In this document: one piece after another, positions 15,264 through 22,316 of the stretch | Layout: each line of letters begins with the position of its first letter | How positions within the stretch are numbered: the stretch's first letter is position 1 | From: SZUA-521 sp041738285 | Lineage (GTDB): Bacteria > Pseudomonadota > Gammaproteobacteria > Pseudomonadales > Azotimanducaceae | Assembly (NCBI GenBank): GCA_041738285.1 | Contig: JBGSQB010000162.1 | Coordinates: forward strand, 1 to 37,378 | Direction: 5' to 3' | Length of the DNA stretch: 37,378 nucleotides | Notes under the pieces: generated by a model | Told to the model about the DNA's origin: nothing | Seen by the model: the letters and a program-made list of their open reading frames with translations, nothing else | Databases searched by the model: none | Position numbers and translations under genes: made by a program

Positions 15264-17096
15264 ATGAAGTTACCCGTCATCGTCGGTCTGGGTGGCGTCA
15301 ACGCTGCGGGGCGGCTGTCCCTGCACCACGCCTATCGACGCATGGTGATCGATGCGCTGCCCGAAGCGCATGCCGCGTCGACCTATGCGTGCCTCGCCGG
15401 GCTCATGAACCTGAAGGCCGACCCCACAGACCCGACAACCCGTGCCCACATGCTGAAGCACACGCTGGTGCGCCGGATCGAGCAGTTCGACCCCGCCAAC
15501 ATTCCGTGGCAGCGCAATGCGACGCTCCATCCGAGCGAAGGCGTACTGCAATTCAAACTGTCACGCCGGCAGATTCCTGATCATCTGCCACCCGACTGGC
15601 AGATCACCGATGCCGGCAGCAAAGACGTCATCGTCACGGTGCCCGACAAACTCGAGGTGCTGGTCGAAGATCGCCGCAGCTCGCGGGTGACCTCGGCGGG
15701 TCAGGTGCCGACCGGATTCGAACCAGAAACGCTTTATCAGTCGCGCAGCCACCCGCGCGGCCTCGCGCTCACCGTGTTTGGTGCATCCGACGCGGTGCGA
15801 TCACTCGGGATCGACTGGGACGTACTGCGCCAGCACGTGCGGCCCGACCAGTTCGCGGTTTATTCCGGAAGCGCCATGGGCCAGCTCGACGCCAACGGCA
15901 CCGGCGGCATGATGCAGGCTTCCATGCAGGGACGCCGGGTGACCGCCAAACAGCTGCCGCTGGGCTTGTGCGAAATGCCGGCCGACTTCATCAACGCCTA
16001 CGTACTCGGCAGCCTCGGGGCGACCGGCGCCACCATCGGTGCGTGCGCGACGTTCCTCTACAACCTGCGCCAAGGTGTCGAGGACATCCAGAGCGGTCGA
16101 CGCCGGGTGGTGATGGTCGGCAACTCCGAAGCGCCGGTGACACCGGAGGTGATCGAGGGGTATCGCACCATGGGCGCGCTCGCCGAAGACGAAGCGCTGA
16201 TGGCCCTCGATGGCAGCTCGAGCGCCGACAACCGGCGCGCCTGCCGCCCCTTCTCCGACAATTGCGGCTTCACCTTGTCCGAAGCGGCGGTGTACACCGT
16301 CATTGTCGATGATGCCCTCGCGCTCGAACTCGGCCTGCCCATCCTCGGAGCGGCGGCCGATGTGTTCGTCAACTCGGATGGCTTCAAGAAGTCCATCCCG
16401 GGACCGGGGGTGGGTAATTACGTCACCGTCGCCAAAGCGATGGCGCTGGCGCGGGCGATCCTGGGTGACGAGGGTTTGCGGCGGCGCACCTACTTCCACG
16501 CCCACGGCACCGGCACGCCGCAGAATCGAGTCACCGAATCGCACATCATGAGTTATCTCGCCGGCGTGTTCGGTATCGAGCGCTGGACCGTCGCCGCCAT
16601 CAAGGCCTATGTCGGCCACTCACTGGCGCCCGCCGGCGGCGATCAACTCGCGGCGATCCTCGGTGCATGGCAGTTCGACATCATTCCGGGCATCACGACG
16701 ATCGACCACATCGCAAGCGATGTGCACACCGAGCATCTGCACTTCCCCTTGGCTCACGAACCGTTCGCGCACGATGCGTTCGAGGGCGCGTTCATCAACT
16801 CGAAAGGCTTCGGCGGCAACAACGCAACCGCGCTCATCCTGTCGCCCGCACGCACCCGGGCGCTACTGACAACGCGGCACGGTGAGAAGGCGATGACCGC
16901 CTACGCGCGGCGCCACGAGGCCGTGGCTGCCGCGATTGAAGACTACGACGTACGGATGACTCGCGGTGAAGTCGCACCGATCTACCAGTTTGGCGAAGGG
17001 GTGCTGGAAGGATCTGATCTGACCATCACGCCGGAATCGATTCGGGTGCCGGGGTATGCCGAAGAAATCGATCTGGCGCTGCGCAACCCCTACTGA
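15264..17096 (+). CDS. fabY: FabY-type beta-ketoacyl-ACP synthase
   Basis: The 610-residue length is about 200 above FabF/FabB and matches the FabY class of Pseudomonas. That enzyme condenses acetyl-CoA with malonyl-ACP to initiate fatty acid synthesis in place of FabH. The N-terminus (LPVIVGLGGVNAAGRLSLHH) and SAGQVPTGFEPETLY segments agree with my memory of P. aeruginosa FabY. The catalytic triad is readable: C261 (TIGACATF), H414 (FHAHGTGTPQNRVTES) and H452 (KAYVGHSLAPAGGDQ). It follows the thiolase by 6 bases and its TGA stop codon lies inside the outer edge of a long inverted repeat. No fabH is in this window; whether the genome has one cannot be told. Confidence 0.92.
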   Translation: MKLPVIVGLGGVNAAGRLSLHHAYRRMVIDALPEAHAASTYACLAGLMNLKADPTDPTTRAHMLKHTLVRRIEQFDPANIPWQRNATLHPSEGVLQFKLSRRQIPDHLPPDWQITDAGSKDVIVTVPDKLEVLVEDRRSSRVTSAGQVPTGFEPETLYQSRSHPRGLALTVFGASDAVRSLGIDWDVLRQHVRPDQFAVYSGSAMGQLDANGTGGMMQASMQGRRVTAKQLPLGLCEMPADFINAYVLGSLGATGATIGACATFLYNLRQGVEDIQSGRRRVVMVGNSEAPVTPEVIEGYRTMGALAEDEALMALDGSSSADNRRACRPFSDNCGFTLSEAAVYTVIVDDALALELGLPILGAAADVFVNSDGFKKSIPGPGVGNYVTVAKAMALARAILGDEGLRRRTYFHAHGTGTPQNRVTESHIMSYLAGVFGIERWTVAAIKAYVGHSLAPAGGDQLAAILGAWQFDIIPGITTIDHIASDVHTEHLHFPLAHEPFAHDAFEGAFINSKGFGGNNATALILSPARTRALLTTRHGEKAMTAYARRHEAVAAAIEDYDVRMTRGEVAPIYQFGEGVLEGSDLTITPESIRVPGYAEEIDLALRNPY

Positions 17097-17189
17097 AAAG
17101 AATAGGGGACAGTTGACCTAATTCGCGACCTGCCCGGTGCAATCTTGGTACCAGTTCGAATTAGGTCAATTGTCCCCTATTCCTTTCAG
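17093..17189. repeat. Long inverted repeat with GGGGACA core, copy 2
   Basis: Two 33-base arms (17093-17125 and 17157-17189) match in reverse complement at 31 of 33 positions around a 31-base loop. The core AATAGGGGACAGTTGACC is shared with the element at 7836-7935. It lies between convergent genes, and each outer end (CTGAAA) supplies the TGA stop codon of the gene on that side. A bidirectional terminator role is plausible. The loop sequences of the two elements are unrelated, so arm identity rather than loop content is conserved. Confidence 0.87.
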
Positions 17190-17974
17190 TGAGTCGTCGG
17201 ATCCGATGTCCTTGGGATCGACACCAGTCGCGCCTCGATCGACGCGCGCAGGGCACTGTCGGTGGCTGCATCCCGTGCATCGGCGAGCGCAGCCCTGACA
17301 CCAGATACCGACCCGAACCGACGCCACAACTCCGCCCGTTCCAGATGCAGTGACGAAGGATCACCGCCGAGGGCGAGCTGACAATCGATCATATCGAGGG
17401 CGGTCACAGCCGCCGCTTCCGTACCTGCGAACAGAATGCGCTTGGCGTTGTTGAGCATGCGCAGCGCCACCTGATCGGGCTCGGCCGTCGACAACTCGGC
17501 GCCGGCGTGCTCGATGAGATCATGGGTGCGCAACCACGCACGCCACGCGTCCGGTTCGATGACGGCATTGGCGAACGGATCGATCAGGGCGCCATTCGCA
17601 CCCACAAGGAAGTGGCCGGGAAATCCGATCCCACGCATCGCGAGGCCCGCAGCCCGGCCGAGTTCGATGTAAAGCACCGCGAGCGTGATCGGAATGCCGC
17701 GCCGATGCTCGAGCAATCGATCGAGTCGGCTGTTGTCGAGCGCGTAGTAGCCGGTAGCGGCGCCGACAAACCCTTGATCGGCAATGAATCTGCACAGCTC
17801 GGCCGCGCCGACGGTGCCAGTCCGCGGCAGCCTCGACTTCAGTGCATCGACGCCTGCGTCCAATGACGCGGCATCGAACTCCGGCGCGAGCAGGCCGGTG
17901 ACCAGCGTGCCCGCGTCCCATTCGCTGCGGTTCGGTTTGGCCCGATAAGCGTCGACCAGGCGCTGAGTCGTCAC
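17186..17974 (-). CDS. SirB1-family transglutaminase-like protein
   Basis: The 262-residue cytoplasmic protein carries the SirB1 N-terminal transglutaminase-like region. This shows as LDNSRLDRLLEHRRGIPITL followed by AVLYIELGRAAGLAMRGIGFPGHFLVGAN. A short alpha-helical tetratricopeptide-like tail follows (about 190-260). The biochemical role of this family is not established. The start is GTG at 17972-17974, overlapping the stop of the receiver-domain gene (GTGA), so the two are translationally coupled. Its stop codon lies in the arm of the inverted repeat. Confidence 0.8.
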   Translation of the reverse strand: MTTQRLVDAYRAKPNRSEWDAGTLVTGLLAPEFDAASLDAGVDALKSRLPRTGTVGAAELCRFIADQGFVGAATGYYALDNSRLDRLLEHRRGIPITLAVLYIELGRAAGLAMRGIGFPGHFLVGANGALIDPFANAVIEPDAWRAWLRTHDLIEHAGAELSTAEPDQVALRMLNNAKRILFAGTEAAAVTALDMIDCQLALGGDPSSLHLERAELWRRFGSVSGVRAALADARDAATDSALRASIEARLVSIPRTSDPTTH

Positions 17975-18351
17975 CCGGGATTAGCGTCCGCCAGCAGATT
18001 CGACACCAGCGTGATCAGCTCACTGCGGGCGAAAGGTTTGGCGAGCGTCGCATTGGCGCCAATGAAGCGGGCCGTCTCGAGGTAATCGGTAGGCCCAATG
18101 CGTCCGCCACCGGACATGGCGATCACGGGCACGCCGTCGCGCAGCGTGCGCAGTTCCGCGATGGTCTCGAGACCTTCCTTCTCCGGCATGATGAGGTCGG
18201 TGATCACGAGATCGAACTGGCTGCCCTTGAACTGACTCACTGCATCGCGGCCATCGACAGCCGTTGCCACGTCGTAGCCCTCCAACCGCAGCATCTCGCC
18301 CACCACTTCGAGCACCTGGGAGTCGTCATCCACCACCAGAATCGAACTCAT
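17971..18351 (-). CDS. Stand-alone response regulator receiver domain
   Basis: The 126-residue protein is a single CheY-like receiver with no output domain. Visible are the acidic pocket (ILVVDDDSQ), the phospho-acceptor aspartate in DLVITDLIMPEKEG, the conserved serine-containing segment VIAMSGGG and the lysine in LAKPFARSE. It would relay phosphate from an unlinked histidine kinase or modulate a partner protein. The ATG at 18349-18351 is preferred because a GGAG lies 10 bases upstream; in-frame ATGs at 18357 and 18381 are possible. It is coupled to the SirB1-like gene and lies downstream of prfC on the same strand (76 bases). The partner is unknown. Confidence 0.88.
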   Translation of the reverse strand: MSSILVVDDDSQVLEVVGEMLRLEGYDVATAVDGRDAVSQFKGSQFDLVITDLIMPEKEGLETIAELRTLRDGVPVIAMSGGGRIGPTDYLETARFIGANATLAKPFARSELITLVSNLLADANPG

Positions 18352-18427
18352 TGGCATGGTTCTCCGGTTACGTGCTGACAATTCTAGTTCAACCTGACGA
18401 TCCGGGGGCGGCGCGCGTCACGGACGT

Positions 18428-20002
18428 TCAGTGTTCTCGGGTCGCCGCAAAGCGCACGTCGGGCCATCGCTCCTGGGTGAGCACGAGATTGGCCCGAGTG
18501 GGCGCGAGATAGGCGAGATACCCGCCGCCGTCCTCCGCCAGAGCATCCTCACATTTGCGTTTGAACTCGGCGAGCTTTTTGGCGTCTTCACAGTACACCC
18601 AGCGCGCCGTATAGACGCTCGCATCTTCGTAGACGCAATCGGCGCGATACTCGTCCTGCAGCCGGAACGCCACCAGATCGAACTGCAGCGTGCCCACCGC
18701 ACCGACGATCAGATCATTGCGCGCCAGCGGCTTGAACACCTGCGTTGCGCCCTCTTCCGCCAGCTGCGCGAGGCCACGCTCCAACTGCTTGCTCTTCAGC
18801 GGATCTCGCACGCGCACACGGCGGAATAGTTCGGGGGCGAAGTTCGGTACGCCGGTGAAGCGCAGATCCTCCCCTTCAGTGAACGTATCGCCAATCTGCA
18901 CGGATCCGTGGTTATGCAACCCGATGATGTCACCCGGATACGCCTGGTCGGCCTGTACGCGGTCGCCTGCCATGAAGGTCACTGCATCGTTCACCCGCAT
19001 GTCCTTGCCAGTACGCACCTGATGCAGCTTCATGCCGTGCCGATAGGCACCCGAACACACGCGCACGAAGGCGATACGGTCGCGGTGCTTGGGGTCCATG
19101 TTCGCCTGGATCTTGAACACGAACCCGCTGAAGGCAGATTCTTCGGGGTGCACAACGCGCTCATGAGCGGCGCGCGGCTGCGGACCCGGTGCATGTTCGA
19201 CGAAGCAATCGAGCATGTGATCCAGACCGAAGTTCCCGAGCGCGGTACCAAAGAACACCGGCGCAAGCTTGGCTGCACGAAACTCATCGTAACCGAACGG
19301 ATGTGATGCGCCGCGAACCAACTCGATTTCATCAACGAACGTCGTGTACTCATCGCTGAGATACGCACGCGCCTCGTCACTGACCAAACCGTCAATCGTG
19401 CGATACTCGTGCAACCGATCACCATGTCCCGGCTCATAGCAGACGATGCGATCGTCGCGCAGATCGTACACACCCTTGAAATATCGTCCGGCGCCGATCG
19501 GCCAAGTCATCGGCGCGCACTTGATCGACAGAATCTGTTCGATTTCGTCGAGTAACTCGATCGGCGGCCGGATCGCGCGGTCGAGCTTGTTGATGAACGT
19601 CAGGATCGGTGTGTCGCGCATGCGGCACACCTCCATCAGCTTGATGGTGCGGGGTTCCACGCCCTTGGCGCCATCGATGACCATCAACGCCGAATCGACC
19701 GCCGTGAGCGTGCGATAGGTGTCCTCGGAAAAGTCTTCGTGGCCCGGGGTGTCCAGCAGATTCACCATCCGATCGCGATACGGAAACTGCATGACGGACG
19801 TGGTCACGGAGATGCCCCGCTCCTTTTCCATGGCCATCCAGTCGGACGTCGCGTGGCGCGAGGATTTGCGCGACTTCACGGTGCCGGCCATCAGAATGGC
19901 GTTGCCGAGGAGCAAGAGCTTCTCGGTGACCGTGGTCTTGCCCGCATCCGGATGCGAGACAATGGCAAAGGTGCGGCGGTTGCGGGTCTGATCGTGCGTC
20001 AC
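18428..20002 (-). CDS. prfC: Peptide chain release factor 3
   Basis: The 524-residue translational GTPase removes RF1/RF2 from the ribosome after peptide release. GTP-binding motifs are all present: G1 in SHPDAGKTTVTEK, G3 in DTPGHEDFSEDT, and G4 in NKLDR. The length matches E. coli RF3 (about 529). The start is GTG, giving the family N-terminus RRTFAIVSHPDAGK shortly after; the ribosome site is weak. A TATAAT -10 element lies 30-35 bases upstream (20032-20037). No unusual residues were seen. Confidence 0.97.
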   Translation of the reverse strand: MTHDQTRNRRTFAIVSHPDAGKTTVTEKLLLLGNAILMAGTVKSRKSSRHATSDWMAMEKERGISVTTSVMQFPYRDRMVNLLDTPGHEDFSEDTYRTLTAVDSALMVIDGAKGVEPRTIKLMEVCRMRDTPILTFINKLDRAIRPPIELLDEIEQILSIKCAPMTWPIGAGRYFKGVYDLRDDRIVCYEPGHGDRLHEYRTIDGLVSDEARAYLSDEYTTFVDEIELVRGASHPFGYDEFRAAKLAPVFFGTALGNFGLDHMLDCFVEHAPGPQPRAAHERVVHPEESAFSGFVFKIQANMDPKHRDRIAFVRVCSGAYRHGMKLHQVRTGKDMRVNDAVTFMAGDRVQADQAYPGDIIGLHNHGSVQIGDTFTEGEDLRFTGVPNFAPELFRRVRVRDPLKSKQLERGLAQLAEEGATQVFKPLARNDLIVGAVGTLQFDLVAFRLQDEYRADCVYEDASVYTARWVYCEDAKKLAEFKRKCEDALAEDGGGYLAYLAPTRANLVLTQERWPDVRFAATREH

Positions 20003-20031
20003 GAAATGGGGCAGCAGGCAAAAGGCGCGGC

Positions 20032-20037
20032 ATTATA
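20032..20037 (-). promoter_or_regulatory. -10 promoter element for prfC
   Basis: On the minus strand this reads TATAAT exactly, in the 77-base gap upstream of prfC, placing a transcript start about 20 bases before the GTG. The -35 region is GC-rich and does not match TTGACA, so the promoter may be weak or activator-dependent. Confidence 0.45.
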
Positions 20038-20079
20038 CATAGGCCGACGCGCAGCGCCCCGCGCCCGCGTCAGCGAACG

Positions 20080-20577
20080 TCAGGTCAGACTGAGCGGCGA
20101 GGCGCCATCGAACCGCAAGGCGAGCACCTGTGCATCCTCGAAGCCGAATTCCGCGGGATAGTAGCCGGGACGCCGACCGATCTCCGTGAACCCGAGCGAG
20201 GCATACAGCGCGAGCGCGACACGATTGGATGGTCTCACTTCGAGATAGACCACGTTGGCGCGACGCGCCTGGGCGCGATCGAGCATGTGCAGCGCGAGTT
20301 GTCGCCCGTGACCCTCACCCTGCCGGTCTCGACGTACGCAGACGTTGAGCAGATGTGCCTCGCCGGCAGCCGCCGACAGCACGCCATGTCCGATGATGTC
20401 ATCGGTCTCCGTCGCGAGTACCCAGCACTCGTAGGCAGCGCCGAGACAATCGCTGAAGACACCCTTGGTCCATGGAAATGCGTAGCTGCGCATCTCGTTG
20501 TCCACGACCCGGTCGAGGTCGAGGTATGTCATCGGCCGAAAACTCAGGCAGGCAATGCTGCTGCGATCGTCAGCCAT
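20080..20577 (-). CDS. rimI: Ribosomal protein bS18 alanine N-acetyltransferase RimI
   Basis: The 165-residue GNAT-fold acetyltransferase is expected to acetylate the N-terminal alanine of ribosomal protein S18 using acetyl-CoA. The acetyl-CoA loop appears as RRDRQGEGHGRQL, followed by YLEVRPSNRVALALYASLGF. The C-terminal RRPGYYPAEFGFEDAQVLAL is the RimI signature. The start at 20577 gives the usual FRPMTYLDLD segment near residue 14 and overlaps the upstream holD-like gene by 34 bases. A start at 20532 would remove the overlap but would shorten the conserved first strand. Confidence 0.93.
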   Translation of the reverse strand: MADDRSSIACLSFRPMTYLDLDRVVDNEMRSYAFPWTKGVFSDCLGAAYECWVLATETDDIIGHGVLSAAAGEAHLLNVCVRRDRQGEGHGRQLALHMLDRAQARRANVVYLEVRPSNRVALALYASLGFTEIGRRPGYYPAEFGFEDAQVLALRFDGASPLSLT

Positions 20578-21170
20578 AAAGTTCGTTTGGCAGCTGGGTC
20601 CAGGCGCAGTTGTGCAGGTGTCGGGCCGACGATCGCAGTGACCGATTCGATCGCATCCACGGCGCCATCGGCGCAGGCGACCTCACCGAGCAGCACCAAT
20701 GTGGTCGCACGCGCGCGACTCGCCTGCCCTTTCAAAAAGGCGCGGTATGCAACCGCGAGCGACTGCGCCGAGCCATCGCTCACACCGGTTTGTGGCCAGA
20801 GGAATCGAACCACCTGGGCGACCGCACCGCGCTGCGCCGCGGCCCGAAAAACGCCCTGCAGAATGATGCTGTCGGCCGCATCCTTCACCGCGCCAACGAC
20901 CACCGCCCCACCCCCGGAAACTGCCGTCAGATCGCGGGCGATGCTGGCCGCAACACCCAGAGATGGCATGGGATCGGCGCGTCGTGGGCGCTCGGGTTGC
21001 CGCGGAGGAACCGCTGCCCGATCCGATCTGCGTTCGACCCGAGCCGCCAGTGCCGTTTGGACTGGATCGGGCGCGGTGACCTTGGCAGGTCTTTCGGGGC
21101 GCCGAATCCAAACGTCAATACCCATCGCAGCGAGCAGGCGGCGGCGGACCGGTTGGGGTTGCACAGACAT
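20544..21170 (-). CDS. holD: HolD-like protein (possible DNA polymerase III psi subunit)
   Basis: The 208-residue chain is poorly conserved. Its two ends resemble HolD: the N-terminal RRRLLAAMGIDVWIRRPER (compare the E. coli psi pattern of QLQQLGITQW followed by LRRP) and the C-terminal LRLDPAAKRTLWLTIAAAL (E. coli has LRANPTARAALWQQI). Between them is a proline- and arginine-rich stretch (about 25-70), then a small alpha/beta region. E. coli holD also overlaps rimI by about 30 bases, as here (34 bases), which strengthens the call. Psi links the clamp loader to single-stranded DNA-binding protein through chi. The protein is longer than E. coli psi (137) and the identification remains tentative. 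Confidence 0.55.
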   Translation of the reverse strand: MSVQPQPVRRRLLAAMGIDVWIRRPERPAKVTAPDPVQTALAARVERRSDRAAVPPRQPERPRRADPMPSLGVAASIARDLTAVSGGGAVVVGAVKDAADSIILQGVFRAAAQRGAVAQVVRFLWPQTGVSDGSAQSLAVAYRAFLKGQASRARATTLVLLGEVACADGAVDAIESVTAIVGPTPAQLRLDPAAKRTLWLTIAAALPA

Positions 21171-21236
21171 GACGGCATTTTAGGGCCATTCGGTTATCTT
21201 TAGCAGGCCATCAGTTCAATGCACCCCTAATTCCTA

Positions 21237-22316
21237 ATGAAGTACCACACCGACGACGTTCGCATCACCGGCATGGAGGAAGTGCTCGCGCCCGAGGCGC
21301 TGCTGCGCGATCTACCGCTGTCCGACGCCGCATCCGCGCGGGTCTACAAGTCACGCCGCGACATCAGCGACATCATTCATGGTCGCGACGACCGGCTGAT
21401 CGTCGTCATCGGTCCGTGCTCCATTCACGACCCCAAGGCAGCGCTCGAGTTCGCCGATAAGCTCGCCAAGGAGGCCGAGCGGCTGAGCGATGTGCTGATG
21501 ATCGTGATGCGCGTCTACTTCGAAAAGCCACGCACCACCGTCGGCTGGAAGGGACTGATCAACGATCCCAACCTGAATGGTTCTTTCGACATCAATCTGG
21601 GCCTGCGCACCGCGCGCCAGCTGCTGCGGGATCTGATCGACCGAGGCGTTGCTACCGGCACGGAGTATCTGGACCCGATCTCACCGCAGTACTTTGGTGA
21701 CCTCGTCTGTTGGGCTGCCATCGGCGCACGCACGACTGAAAGTCAGATCCATCGGCAACTGGCGTCGGGCCTTTCCTGTCCAGTCGGCTTCAAGAATTCG
21801 ACCGACGGCTCGGTCCAGGTCGCGGTGGATGCCGTCGGGTCGGCGCAACACCCACACATCTTCCTGTCGGTGACCAAAGCCGGACATTCCGCGATCTTTT
21901 CCACCGCTGGCAACGATGACTGCCACATCATCCTGCGTGGCGGTGGAGGTCGCACCAACTACGACAACCCATCCGTGCACTATGCCAGCCGCATTCTCGA
22001 GCAGGCAGCGCTCACGCCAAAACTGATGGTCGACATGAGCCACGCCAACAGCAGCAAGCAATACCGCGCGCAACTGAATGTCTGCAAAGACATCTGCAAT
22101 CAGCTGCGCGACGGTGAGCGACGCATCATGGGCGTCATGATCGAGAGCAATCTCATCGAAGGTCGCCAGGATATCGGCAAAGGCACATCGTTGACGTACG
22201 GCCAGAGCATCACCGATGGCTGCATCGGCTGGGAAGACTCGGTGCGATGCCTCGATGAGCTCGCCGCAGCGGTCGCGGCGCGCGGCGTTGCGCTGCGACC
22301 AGATCAGGTCGACTGA
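21237..22316 (+). CDS. aroG: 3-deoxy-7-phosphoheptulonate synthase (class I DAHP synthase)
   Basis: Condenses phosphoenolpyruvate with erythrose 4-phosphate, the first step of the shikimate pathway. The 359-residue protein has class I motifs: VVIGPCSIHDPKAA with the metal-site cysteine, GTEYLDPISPQYFGD, CPVGFKNSTDG, DMSHANSSKQYR and GVMIESNLIEGRQ. The N-terminus (MKYHTDDVRITGMEEVLAPE) lines up well with E. coli AroG, supporting the ATG at 21237 despite a weak ribosome site. That N-terminal extension carries feedback control in this class, but which aromatic amino acid inhibits cannot be read, so the symbol is by closest resemblance. Its 3' end overlaps the convergent symporter gene by 13 bases. 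Confidence 0.93.
   Translation: MKYHTDDVRITGMEEVLAPEALLRDLPLSDAASARVYKSRRDISDIIHGRDDRLIVVIGPCSIHDPKAALEFADKLAKEAERLSDVLMIVMRVYFEKPRTTVGWKGLINDPNLNGSFDINLGLRTARQLLRDLIDRGVATGTEYLDPISPQYFGDLVCWAAIGARTTESQIHRQLASGLSCPVGFKNSTDGSVQVAVDAVGSAQHPHIFLSVTKAGHSAIFSTAGNDDCHIILRGGGGRTNYDNPSVHYASRILEQAALTPKLMVDMSHANSSKQYRAQLNVCKDICNQLRDGERRIMGVMIESNLIEGRQDIGKGTSLTYGQSITDGCIGWEDSVRCLDELAAAVAARGVALRPDQVD

Noticed and set aside
7836..17189. Composite transposon bounded by the two GGGGACA inverted repeats
   Set aside because: No transposase or target-site duplication is visible, and the enclosed genes look like chromosomal metabolism with composition like the rest; independent placement at convergent gene ends is simpler.
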